64,000 nt of DNA from Persicaria tinctoria (Eukaryota; Streptophyta; Magnoliopsida; Caryophyllales; Polygonaceae). Made by a program: the position numbers and the translations under genes. Below, in pieces: positions 44,794 through 56,300 of this stretch. The DNA lies in NCBI GenBank assembly GCA_037127255.1, contig JBANSL010000001.1:38121001-38185000 (forward strand). Reading direction: 5' to 3'. The notes beneath the pieces are model-generated. The model searched no databases and was not told the origin of the DNA. It saw only the letters and a list, made by a program, of their open reading frames with translations. Every line of letters starts with the position of its first letter. Position 1 is the stretch's first letter.

Positions 44794-45003
44794 ACTGTTT
44801 CCCGCAGGCTGATCAGCAATCCACTGTCTCTCATTATATCTTCCCGCAGTCTTATCGGCAATCAGCTACCTCTCATTATAACCGACCGCAGGCTTATCGG
44901 CAATCCGTTTCTTCTCATTATAAATGTCTGCAGGCTCATCTGCAATCCGCTGTGTATCATTATAACTTCCCGCAGGCTTATCGACAATCCGCTGTCTCTT
45001 ATT
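44794..45003. repeat. 42-bp tandem array, five units
   Basis: Five units of 42 bp built on CCGCAGGCTTATCGGCAATC then CGCTGTCTCTCATTATAACT, with scattered changes. 42 is a multiple of three, which keeps the plus frame at 44767-45012 open by chance. The core also appears at 38131 (single copy) and, as the reverse complement, in the 32-bp array at 32878-32956. Confidence 0.9.
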
Positions 45004-45837
45004 TTCGTATAAAAAATAAATACATAATATACATTTGTGGAAAAACGAGATTAGTGTAGTTATTAATTTATTAAAAACAGCTAAATCCGATGCCTATTAT
45101 TTTATTTTTTTCCAATGTTTTCGTATTAAAACTAAAAATATATATTTTGCATTTGTGGATAAAGATTTTTAGTAAGTTTAGTTATTAAAAAAATCGGACC
45201 ATTAACGAGAGTCTAAATTATTATTTTTAAGTGAACTCGGGATGTTATGATAATTCGATCCCGTTTATATGACCGACTTTTATAATATACCTGAAATAAA
45301 CATAAGTATAAAAAACGTGAATTATACTTATGTTCATTAATTAAAATAAGTTAAAAACTAAAGAATTATAAAAAAAATAAAGCTGAATTATAACTTTGTC
45401 TTATCCGAAAAGAAAATAAAAAATAAATTACAAGGGTAGAGTCTAGTCCTAGAGTGTAGCCTTTTTATAGGTAGAAAAGAAAATTTTGATCTAGCTTTTC
45501 TAATTTTCCTTTTTTCTTTTATCATACTTTCAAAATGATCATAAAATACCATTGGGTAACCCAAATTTTGGGTAAGAGAATCAGCCTCCTTAAAGAGTGG
45601 TTTGGGGTTTTCTATTTTTTTTAAATTAATCTAATTTATTGATTAATCTCAACCATTTAATTACACTGAATCAACGGCTTAGATGTGTGTACATGATACA
45701 TGTTAAGGCTTAAGTACCTATTATCTATACTCTATATATACATATATACATTCATACACACACGTGCGCGCACACGCACACACACCTATAGGGTTGCGCT
45801 CTAGTGAAAACCAAAATTGCAGTAAAAACTTGTGAGG
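45004..45837. repeat. AT-rich block with dispersed repeat copies
   Basis: 45028-45080 repeats the sequence of 37980-38030. 45265-45465 is a third copy of the first part of the 33081/34895 duplication (TATATGACCGACTTTTATAA to CCTAGAGTGTAG) without telomere-like array. 45755-45790 is a CA/CG microsatellite. No gene is seen. Confidence 0.65.
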
Positions 45838-46120
45838 ACCGGCTTTTTAGCCCGGTTCACTAGCTTTATAGCCCGGTTGTGAATATAACCGATCTATAAA
45901 GTCATAAATTTTAGCCCGGTTCTGAATAAAACCGAGCTATAAAGTCACTGTGTAATTTTAAAACATGAGTTTTTAGCACGATTTTTAGGCTTGACCGAAC
46001 TATAAAGTCATGTGTTAATTTAAAACTGGAATTTTCAGCACAATTTTTAGGTTGAGCCGAGTTGTAAAGTCACCGTGTGATTGAGGTTTTTAGCATAGGT
46101 TTCAAATAAATCAAGCTATA
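45838..46120 (+). repeat. 61-bp tandem array of TTTTAGCCCGGTT units
   Basis: About five degenerate units, each TTTTAGC-CCGGTT, then ACCGAGCTATAAAGTCA, then an AT-rich spacer, with a period near 61 bp. Arrays like this often form the subterminal part of large DNA transposons such as CACTA elements, but no matching end was found. Confidence 0.7.
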
Positions 46121-46151
46121 AAGTAGTTCTCATGGTTCTTACCACAATTTG

Positions 46152-46260
<109 letters not shown>

Positions 46261-46420
46261 TCGGGTCATGTGTTTATATCCCTTACGGTGTTAAATGTTC
46301 ACAAATCTGGGCCTTTAGTTGAATAAAATGGGTGGCTAAGATTATTTGGCAATTTTGGCCTTTTTATTCAATTAAAAATCAATGGGACCCACTTCTTTCC
46401 TTGCCCACTTGCTGAATTAC
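46261..46420 (+). mobile_element. Left terminal region of a possible Mutator-like element
   Basis: The sequence around TACGGTGTTAAATGTT, ACAAATCTGGG and TTGA matches the reverse complement of 62930-63027 over about 100 bp. Both ends abut a (TA)n array. Without the CACTA insert the pair would enclose about 1.75 kb. Long inverted ends in TA-rich targets fit a MULE; the target duplication cannot be seen inside the TA runs. Confidence 0.45.
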
Positions 46421-46499
46421 GTGCGCGTGTATTGCACTTTTTTTTTGTGTAATGTTTTTTTTTATGAGGTAACGATGTTGTTTGTGTGGTGCACTATTT

Positions 46500-47109
46500 A
46501 AACTATTCAATAAGGTGATATTAAATATTCGTTAACTTGTACTTATTATTCGTTAAATAATAGAAAAAGAGTTGTTCAATTTTGCAACTATTTGCTAGGT
46601 TAATAGTAATTATTCGCTAAATTAATCGTTATTATTCATCCGTAAAGAGGAGTTATCATTTAGATAATAGCAAAAGGGTTGGCCAATTTTGCAACTATTC
46701 GCTAGATTGATAGTAATTATTCGCTAAGTTGATAGTAATTGTTCGCTGGGTTGAAAGAGTATGTAAATGTAATTCTTGATTTCCCACATCTAATTAACCA
46801 AATACATATGAATAATTTTGTATTATCAACGAATAGAAACTATGAACTTGCTGAATAGAGACTCTGAACATGAAATAATAAATAAATAGTAACGAATAGT
46901 CTATCACATTGCATCGAATATTTACTGCATACCAATGAATAATTCCTTATTCTTGATCGAATAACAAGGAGAATCATAAGAAACCACTAATCTATATACA
47001 ATAATTCCTTATTCTTGATCAAATACATATGAATAATTCTGTATTATCAACGAATAGAAACTCTGAACTTGCCGAATAGTGACTATGAACATGAAATAAT
47101 AACTAAATA
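46500..47109. repeat. Direct repeats built on TATTCGCTA and CGAATA words
   Basis: 46560-46760 repeats TTTTGCAACTATT, GCTAGATTGATAGTAATTAT and relatives. 46802-46930 and 47024-47109 are copies with a 222-bp offset (ATACATATGAATAATT, TATTATCAACGAATAGAAAC). The second copy is cut by the CACTA element and resumes at 62163. Confidence 0.8.
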
Positions 47110-47453
47110 TACTACTAGAAATTGTTATTTAACATCGGTTAATAGCCGATGTCTTTTAAAAAAAATCGATGTCTATGTGGGGGATGTAAAAAGTCAAAAG
47201 TTTTTCACATCAGCCAGAACCCGATGTCTTTATATGTTATAACATCGTTTATATTTTTAAGTCTGATGTCTTTGTTATCCTATAACATCGATTATAAAAT
47301 ATAACCGATATTATAACATACAAAGACATCGGCTATTACCCGATGCTAAAACGATTTGACTTTTTACATCACCAACATAGACATCGATTTTTTTTATAGA
47401 CATCGGCTTTTACCCGATGTGAAATGACATATTTGCGGGTTTTTTTATTATCG

Positions 47454-47524
47454 TAGCCTATGCGGGATTTGAACCCGCATTTTTGCATTTGAACGCAATG
47501 CTCTACCATTTGAGCTAATAGGCT
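47454..47524 (-). ncRNA. tRNA-like sequence near the left end of the CACTA element
   Basis: On the minus strand a cloverleaf can be drawn: acceptor AGCCTAT/ATAGGCT (7 bp, perfect), D stem GCTC/GAGC with AAATGGTA loop, T arm GCGGG-TTCAAAT-CCCGC (perfect, with consensus T loop). The anticodon arm is off: TTGC/GCAA with an eight-base loop GTTCAAAT, and the variable region is short. It may be a decayed tRNA gene or a tRNA-like module of the transposon. A and B boxes are well preserved. No amino acid identity is assigned. Confidence 0.6.
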
Positions 47525-48420
47525 TTAAATTATATAAAATGTTCTTATATAATACGAGTAGCAAAAAGAGCATGTGAAAGTTAAGAAGTAAAGAAACAAG
47601 GGAAATAAACTAGTAGCAAAAGAGTATACAATTATTCTATGAAAATCCAGCACAACTGTTGTGCTATCATTAGCTTCTATATTACACTTAATGAACCCAT
47701 TTCTTGTTTCCCCTAATAGCTTCTATATTACACTTCAGGAGTAAGACACTCTTTCTTCTTAATACATTAATACCAACCTGCATTATATAGAGGGAGCGTT
47801 GGTAAACAAAACAAACATGATTTAGGATGTATAAACAAAAATCATGAACTCATGAATTTAATTTTCGACATATGTGATGGATCAAACAGATATAGAATGA
47901 TCAGCTAGCAAACCATTTGCTTAGAGAATCCTTCAACGAGTATAAAGCTTTAAGGATCTTTAGATTGTCCATTTGGGGCGTCTCAAATAAGCGTACAAGT
48001 GTATGGTATGCTTCTATCTGTTTCTTTTCATCTACCAAAAAATTTAAAAAAAATATATGTATTTTACTAGTAGTGAAATCTGCATCTGCATTTTACTTAA
48101 ACTAAAAGCTAAAATATGTATTTTACCTAAAACTAAAATCTAAAATCTAAAACTGAACTTACTAAAATTGAATATAATATCTAGAATCTAAGAAAGAATT
48201 GAAAGAAATGAGCTGCAAATGCATCTAAAGCTATTGAACCTCTGACTAATAAACACGCAAGCAGGACTTATACCAAAAAAAAAAAAACAAGCAAGCAGAA
48301 GATCTAGCAGGCTGATGTACCTGAAGATATAAAAGGTTTACTTAGCCAGCCGCTTTTACGAAATATATGACAGCAGGAACAAGAACAGTTAAGAGAAAAA
48401 ACCAAAAATCAAGCTCTTAC
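47525..48420. other. CACTA interior left of the methyltransferase exons
   Basis: AT-rich sequence with repeated CTTCTATATTACACTT (near 47676 and 47722) and AAACTAAAATCTAAAA-like words. The frame 47917-48105 has no recognisable relative. If further methyltransferase exons were captured I cannot see them here. Confidence 0.4.
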
Positions 48421-49181
48421 TTGAGATCTGTGAGCTTCAAATTGTGGTTTAATCAAGGTAATTAGTGTTGCCTTTTCCTTCATCACTTTAAGCACTGCTG
48501 GGAGGACCTAATATTAAAGATTTTGATTTCATGAAATAAGAACACATGCTTAACTTATAATAAGCATATAGCACCTGACAATCAAATGCACTTAGGGTTC
48601 CTCACCCCCAACATAGCAAGTTGTGATATGAAAATGTATAAACTACAAATAAGTGGGAAGCTCACCAAAAGTATCGAAATGAAAGAAAGATCCAAAGTAA
48701 CCGACTCAACTTTCTGGGGAATGTCGGTTAGGTATCTTAAGTTTGTTCTCTCTATGACAAAGACCCTTTCATCCTGGCGGATTTTATCTCCCACCTATTT
48801 TTCAGAACAGACAAAACAAAACTCAATATCTTAAATGATAAAATCTAGCAAGTAGAAATCGAACAAGGAATCATCTAAATGAAGCACTAGCATGACAGCT
48901 TCATAAACTTTTAATTTACGATGAAATAACAAATAATTAGTCGGCCATTCAGCTACGAGCTAACAAGCCAGAACTACAACTTAGTCCAAAGCTTCAAAGA
49001 TAACTAATTGCTTTATAATCATACATGTATGTAACCCACGTCAACACCATAGACAAATGAAGAACCATGTTGAAGCAAACAATCTGTGAACCCTCCGGTG
49101 GACAATCCTGAATCAAGAGCAACTTTGCCCTCTACATCAACGCTTGATTGCTCAATTGCAGCTTCTAACTTAAGCCTTGCT
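48421..49181 (-). pseudogene. Captured exons of a TlyA/hemolysin-type rRNA methyltransferase gene
   Basis: Three consecutive exons on the minus strand, 49181-49025, 48794-48666 and 48507-48421, with intact GT-AG borders. Joined, they read LKLEAAIEQSSVDVEGKVAL, then DSGLSTGGFTDCLLQHGSSF, VYGVDVGYIH, VGDKIRQDERVFVIERTNLR, and LITLIKPQFEAHRSQ. This is the Rossmann-fold methyltransferase core of plant TlyA-like proteins (bacterial TlyA methylates 16S and 23S rRNA ribose); GLSTGGFTD is the SAM-binding motif. The N-terminal S4 RNA-binding domain and the C terminus are absent. The piece lies inside a CACTA element, so it is a captured fragment, not a full gene. The frame is still open, which suggests fairly recent capture or continued splicing. 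Confidence 0.85.
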
Positions 49182-49924
49182 CTGAGCAAATTACCATGAA
49201 AATGAGAATCATTCCATTGCGAGAAAAGTAAATAACTTAACCATATAAATGATATCACAGAAGGTTTTTGGCTTGTCATATCTTATCTCCACAACATCTT
49301 TTTCTAAATTCAAAATAAAGGTGTCAAGAAAGAAATAGAAGCAAAGCAAACTCGTTAGTCAATACTGGATTCTTGCTAGAAGCACACAATTAGGACGGTA
49401 ACAGGTAGTAGTTAGTACAAATAATACATCAGGTCAAGGGTATTGTTGTAAGGAGAAATCGAGTATGAAATATAACGAAATAGATCAAACCATACTTAGG
49501 CCCCAGCAAATAAATACAAGACTCCTCCAATGCAGTAAGAGAAAGTCAGGATCGAATCCACGAGGAAGCACGTCAGCAGTTCTTAGATAGCTGTAAATTC
49601 TCACAACAGCAGAGGAAAGACAGAACCACAGAAAAGAAAGAAAGAAACAAATAACCCGGCAAGGGTACTAAAAACCAAAGTAAAGACAGAAACTAAAGAC
49701 AGAAAGTAAAGTAAAACAGAAAATAAAGAACAAAGCGAAGCAAGAAATAAAACAAAGCAGCAGGACGTACTCGATCTCGACTTAGCCTACTCGAGATCGA
49801 CTAACAGCAAAAGACAGAAACTTCACAGTCGACAACAGAAGCAAAACACCAACTCGACTAAGACAAACCCAACTCGAGATCGACAAGATGGTACTCGATA
49901 TCGACCAAGGCTCCTCTATGTCGA

Positions 49925-51835
49925 TGTTGTTGCAGGAGTAAGTCAAGTATAGAATAGAATATGGTTTAGAACGAGTCCCCTGTCTCAGCAAATAATACAA
50001 GACTTCCTCCCGTTGTAGTAAGAGAAAAGTCAGGATCGAATCCACGAGGAAGCACGTCAGCGGTTCTCAGGTAGCTATCAGATTCTCACAACAGCAGCAG
50101 AAAAGACAGAAACACCAGCAGAAGCAGAAATAAAACAGAAACAAATAATCCCGGCAAGGGCAACTAAGACAAAAGCAAATAAAAGACAGAAAGCAAGAAA
50201 TAAAGCAAAGCAAGTAAAGCAACTCGACAAAGACCGCAGCAAAGTACTCGACAGAAGAACTCGACCGAATCTTGTCGACACAGAAGTCCTCGATATCGAG
50301 AAGTACTCGACACAGAAGGCTTATCGACAAGATGTTCTCGACAAGACACAGATCGACAAAACAGAAAACTCGATCTCGATGAAAACTTCTCGACGTCGAC
50401 GAAAGAAATCGATATCGACAACTTTTCGAGATCGATAAGTGACAGAAAATTAAATGCAAAGCTTTTCGAACACAGAAATGAACTCTAACGAAATAAAATC
50501 AATAAACTTAAAGACTTCCAAGGCTAGGGTTTCAACACCACAACGATAACCATGCAAAGTAACACATAAAGGCATAAAAGATCATGCTTTCCATCTAAAT
50601 AACTTTCGTTATTAACAAATAGGAATATAGAGGCTTTCGCATAAACCCTAATTGTTACTAACCCTTTTCACATAATTAATCCAAGTTGCATTAAGATCAC
50701 TTTCGCTTCAATAACACAAACAAGGATCACCTTCAACTCTCGCAAAAGAATCATGCTTATAGAGATAGAAGATGAATCACACAAAAGATCTGACCTTTAT
50801 CGCATCACCTCACATGGCCACCGTCGGGCTCACCCCAGCCCCAGAAGTGGGTGGACTACTCGCTCTTCATTGCAATAAAAGACATTGATGTAAAAGAAGA
50901 AACTTGCATTAAAACTAAATTCAAAGCCTTTACAATCTTGGCAATCAACTTTCGCTGTAAGCCAAAACCCTAAAAACCTTAGAACTCCTAAACTTCTCTG
51001 TGGAACTACTAATTGTCTCTGAAATTGAATCTAACTGAAATTGAATGATTAAAACTGAGCCCCTAGGGCCTTATTTATAGGCTTCTAATCCTCGCTAATC
51101 AAGGATAGAAGATAAATATCTTTATCTAAAACTATATCTAAAACTTAATGATAAATAAATAACATAGTGTATTTAAATAAAATAGATAGACTAGAACTAT
51201 ATCTAATGTGTGGACATCTTCTTTGGTCTTGATAGAATTGGACGAATCTTAGCTTGCAAGTATCCAATCCTGCTCGGACTTCTCCTCGATCTCGATTTCT
51301 GGAATGCTCGACATGTCTTCTTGATGTCGACAACTTTCCTCGACATCGACAACATTTTGGTCTCGAGTTCAGTCAACTCGATTTCGTCTTCCAGTGCTCA
51401 TGTCGAGTTTTGGATACTTGTCGATGTCGACAACTCTTGTCGACGTCGAGTTCTTTTCTCAGCTTCCAGCTCTGTTCGTAAAACGCACTTTCCTGCTGCC
51501 TCGGTTGTCGGATTGACGCATATGACCATGCGTTGGAAAGCTCTATCCGAGGGCTACAACTCTCATGAAGACATCACATCCTGATTCAGAACGATGTAAA
51601 CCGGAAATTGGCCTTCTCTCCAGCTGCACCATTCTTGGCTTCTCCATGACTTTCCATTAAGCTCCAAAATGCGTCCGATTTCTGCGAAATATGACAAAAA
51701 CTTGTGTAGACCTCCATATATAACAACTAAGCATAAACTACACATATTTTGTATCATTCAAGCCCAAATGCATGAAATGCATGCAGAAATCGATATAAAA
51801 GGAAGTGTAAAACATGGCAAATTAGGCTCACAACA
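49925..51835 (-). mobile_element. 3' LTR of the Athila-like element
   Basis: 1,911 bp, near-identical to 56434-58344. Rich in TCGAGATCGA, TCGACATCGA and TCGATGTCGA words near both ends (about 50220-50440 and 51280-51460). Confidence 0.92.
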
Positions 51836-51849
51836 AACACCCCATACTT
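51836..51849 (-). other. Polypurine tract of the Athila-like element
   Basis: On the minus strand AAGTATGGGGTGTT directly precedes the 3' LTR start TGTTGTGAGCC. Confidence 0.8.
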
Positions 51850-53326
51850 AAGCTTGCTTGTCCTCAAGCAATACTTTTAATTGTCATTCAGGGGAAGAAT
51901 TCAAACTCTCAACATCTTAGATTCATTCTCATATAACCCTGCAATCAATTAACATCCTCGAAAAGGTACTAGTGTCACAGATTCATGCATGTGCAAAATA
52001 TATAAAAGCAACATCTACTCACAAAATGAGGGTTATGCACAAACAATTTTTATGTGACAAAGCATTGATAATCAAGAAGACTTTAATTTAAGCTCATGAA
52101 GGAGTAGATTGGTAAAAAGGCTAAAAGGTGGGCAATTTTTGGCAACGTGGTGCTTTTGATCCGGGGAAGTGAATCACTTTCAAACTTTGAGTTTCATTCC
52201 ACATTCCTTCTTCCATACAATTCATCACCTTTCATAATGCTTTTTTCAATAATAATGCTTTTACCTCTCTGACCTTAGCACTGCCTTCTCGCGAGTCGCA
52301 AACATGGGTGTCATGAATGGCCCCGGATACTTAGTGCGTCGGACTTCTCACAATGTGTCCCATCTCTCCAAACTATTATCTCAAAGAGCAGGGTCAATCT
52401 CCCTTTATCTCCTGAGGTGATTGGATTTTCTTTCACTCATTAAATTTTCCATATATTTCAAACAATTTCCTTCCATACTCCAAATATGATAATAATCACA
52501 CAAACACCATATAACATCTCCATAATGTAATATCATTCTCAACATAATCCCCGGATAAGGTAAAGAATGGAAATATTTAGATCATGTGGAGCAATATTTG
52601 AAATAAGGCATATTATGGCTTTTGTGATGCATAAGCATAGGTAAGGCTAGGAATTTAAACATATGAGCATTTATATGGAATTTAAAGTCCTCAATCATCT
52701 TATCATGCAACATGTCAAAAGCAACTTCAAATTTTACCTCCTTTCATGGTTTTCAAGAAATAATGCACTTCATTGTGACTTCCCTTTACTAGGCAATTTA
52801 ATGTTATATCTCTAATGAATCAAATTTTGCATCGTCGAGCTCAATATAAGCTTCCATGACATTATTTCAAAATTTTCAATGGGGGTCATTTTTCTCAAAT
52901 TTTTGGAAATCATGCATATAAGCATATAAATCAATAATGCATTCCAAAATAGCCATGTAGCAATTCAAAGGAAATAATGTACAAGTAATGTCAAATATGG
53001 CAAATATGCACAAAGTAAGCCCTTCCCCCACCCCATACTTAAACATTATAGTGTCCCCACTGTATAAAAAACAATGTAAAGGGTAAAGAAAAGAAACTCA
53101 CAAGACATGAGTGCAGAGCCGCAAAATTTTGAATGGAGCACCTCCTAGTCCGAATAAGCTTTGGTTCTATCCATTGACCTGAAAAGTAGAAGACATATAC
53201 CCAAAAACAATAAAAACCAAAAAACAATGTTCAAAACCAAAAACCCAAAACAAAGTCTCAAATGTCCTAAAAAGTCTATGAACATGCTCTAGATTTTATA
53301 GTCGCTAGGCCGACTTTCATTAATGC
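51850..53326 (-). mobile_element. 3' non-coding part of the Athila-like element
   Basis: 1.5 kb between the polyprotein stop and the 3' LTR, without a coding frame. Two purine-rich words, AAGTATGGGGTG at the LTR border and again near 53028 (minus strand), suggest a duplicated polypurine tract. The rest resembles the long non-coding tail usual in this lineage. Confidence 0.7.
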
Positions 53327-56300
53327 TCAAGGTGGCATCTGCAGTGCCCATGTAGCTTGGGCCTCAAATAAGACTCCATTCTTGTCTTTTAGCTGGATCC
53401 CTCCTGAATGGATCTTGTTCACCATGAATGGTCCCATCTTCTTCTTATTGAATTTGTTAGGAAACCAATGATCCTTTGATTTAGAGACATAGACCATGTC
53501 TCCTACTTCGTATTCTTTTGGATCGTCATCGGAAATCCTGCATAAGCGCACATACCAAGGCAAACCTCTCCCATGTATAGATAAATCTTTAATTGAAATA
53601 GGAGAAGACAGATTCATACCTTGGCTTACCGTTGTGGATTCGGGAACCACTGGATCTTGTCGATCTCGAGTAATGTTACTCGACATCGATGAAGTTGGTT
53701 CATCTGGTAGACTGCAAGTCGAGGTAGGAGAAGTCGAGGAGACCAAGATCTTGTCGACATCGACAAGATTTGTCGACATCGAGTTGTTCTCGACTTCCAG
53801 TAGATTTCTCGTCGATGAAGGTGGAGTCGAGGAAGGAGGTGTCGAGGAAACCCGGATCTTGTCGACTTCGACAAGAGTTGTCGATGTCGAGGAGTTACTG
53901 TCTTCAGTTGGGTTTCTCGTCGAGGGAGGTGGTGTCGAGGAAGCCTCAATCTTGTCGATATCGACAAGTGTTGTCGATGTCGAGTTGTTCTCTGGTTTCA
54001 GTGGCTTACTCGACGATGCTGGTGGAGGTTTCTGATCTTTGTCGATGTCGACTAAACTACTCGATCTCGAGGAGTTTTTGTCGACTACGACCCCATACTT
54101 AGTTCTTGTGTTCTCCTTGAGGATTGCCATGATCTCCTCCACCTGGGCCTCCATGTCCCTCTTTTCTAGCTCCTCGGGGGTCATATTCCTGACCTTGGGT
54201 TCCCCGCAGGTGATGTAGCCAGCTGAGATAGATTTGACCTCTTCCATCGGACCCATATGCCTTTCAGTTTTGTTGAAGGAATACTCAATGACCTCATCGC
54301 TGATGTTGAAGGTGAGCACTCCTTTCCTTACGCTTATGTTGGCATCCACCGTCGCCAAGAATGGTCTCCCTAGAATAATTGGACAAGCAGGATCTTCTTG
54401 CATATCAATAATTAAGAAATCAGCAGGGACGAAGAATTTACCTACTTGTACTGGGACATTTTCCACCATGCCTGTTGGAATGACCACTGTGTTGTTGGCC
54501 ATGTATAGTCTAGCATCCACAGGCTCCAGGGCACCTATCGTAATCTTGGACCAAATGGTTAAAGGCATAATACTAACACTGGCTCCAAGATCACATAGGG
54601 CATTAATTTTGTATGGACCAAATCCAATAGTTATAGCAAACTTACCTGGATCCGGCCTCTTCTCCAATATGTCCAGATGGCTGCACTCCTCTGTGATTTC
54701 CGCCATCGATCGCTTTTTACTTAGAATCTCCTTTAAGAACTTGACATAAGATGGCATTTCATTAAGAGATTCTGTGAAGGGTATAGTGACATTGAGCTTC
54801 TGAAGCATCTTGATGAAGCGCTGAAATTTCTTCTCTGCTGGGTCCTTAAGGGATTTCGTGGGGAAAGGTAGCTTCTTTTTCAGATTCGGGGCCAGAACAG
54901 ACGTCGGAGGCGTTGCAGACTTCTCGATCTCGACTTGGCCTTCCTCGACATCGACAAGTTCCTCGACATCGAGAAGTTTTCTCGACGTCGAGTTACTGTT
55001 TTGTCCAGAAGCTGGTCGATCAGGGCTTTCCTCGACATCGAGAAGTTTTTTGTCGACATCGACAAGATTCTTGTCGACATCGAGTTGTTCTTTAGTGCTG
55101 TCCTGCTGCTTTCCGACCTCTGGCTCGCGTAGTTGATGTCCGCTCCTGAGCTTTATAGCAGCTACATGTCCAGTAGATTTACCTTTAGGATTAGGTTCAG
55201 AGGATCCAGGGAGTGCGCCTGACTGTCTGGGGATTCCTGCGGCTAGCTGACCAATCTGTGTATCAACTGTTTTCCGCCATATATCCATTTCCCCAAGCCT
55301 AGAGTTGACACCTTGCATCTGAGTATAGACGGAGTTGAAGGACTGCCTAGTTTCTGAGTGGTTCCTCCGTATTTCCTCCAGGACTAGCTGTATATCATCC
55401 TTTTTCTGGTCCCTTTCTGGATGTCCTGGAGCTCTGTAGGGCGGGGGATTCCTAGGGACACCTTGGTTCCACTGTGGTTGCTGAAACCTTTGGTCCCCCA
55501 TGTAGCGATTTGGACCCCCTGCGTAAGCTGCATCCTCATGGTGCTCTGCCAATCTGACTTGCTCTGTGTGTGGGCACTCATGAGTGGTGTGCCTTCGCGA
55601 TCCGCATTCTATGCAAGGCTGGTTGACAGAGAGATACTTTACTTGCTTGATGAGCTTCCTATTCTGGTCTCTATAGTATTGCTCTCTAACATCAGGATCA
55701 ATTTCCTTTGCTGGCTCATAGAGAGGCATAGATGGTGCTGGCCTGGCGTATGGGTTCTCTTCATAAGTTGCAGTAGACCCATATTTGTTGTCGTAGTTGG
55801 TGAGCTTCTCTAGCACACCCCATGCGTCACTTGGCGGCATCGTCAGATACTCGTAGTGAGTATAATTGTTGATTCTGTCCTTAGTGACTTGGTCAAGAGA
55901 GTTGAAGAAGATCTCCTGAATGATGTAGGGTGGCTGTCCATGAGTAGGGCAAGATCGAAGAAGTTCCTTGTAGCGCTCCCATGTCTTTGCCAGCGGTTCC
56001 CCTTTCTGCTGCTTAAAGGCAGTGATTTTCTGCGCCGTGGTTGGATATTGGGCCAGCGGTTCCCCTTTCTGCGCTCCCATGTCTTTGCCATCGTCAGATA
56101 CTCGTAGTGGGTGCATGTAGTCCTCCGCCGTGGTTGGATATTGGGCAAGCTCAGCCTGTGCTTGCTCCCTTGCTGCTTTCTCAGCGGCGAGAGCAGCATC
56201 CCTGGCGGCTAGATCCCTGATAAGCCTAGCGATCAGCTGCTCCTGTGTTTCAGCGTCCTCCATGGCTCTTTGAAGTCTATTTCTGATGTGTAGAAGGCGC

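Noticed and set aside
44785..45003. CRISPR-like regular repeats
   Set aside because: The repeats are contiguous 42-bp units without unique spacers, in a plant nuclear setting with no cas genes.
44767..45012. 81-codon plus frame with RLI-NPLSLII repeats
   Set aside because: The 42-bp tandem unit is a multiple of three and keeps the frame open by chance; no promoter or family support.
53496..55813. Plus-strand frames opposite the polyprotein gene
   Set aside because: They are shadows of the gag-protease frame caused by its repeats; the minus frame has the domains.
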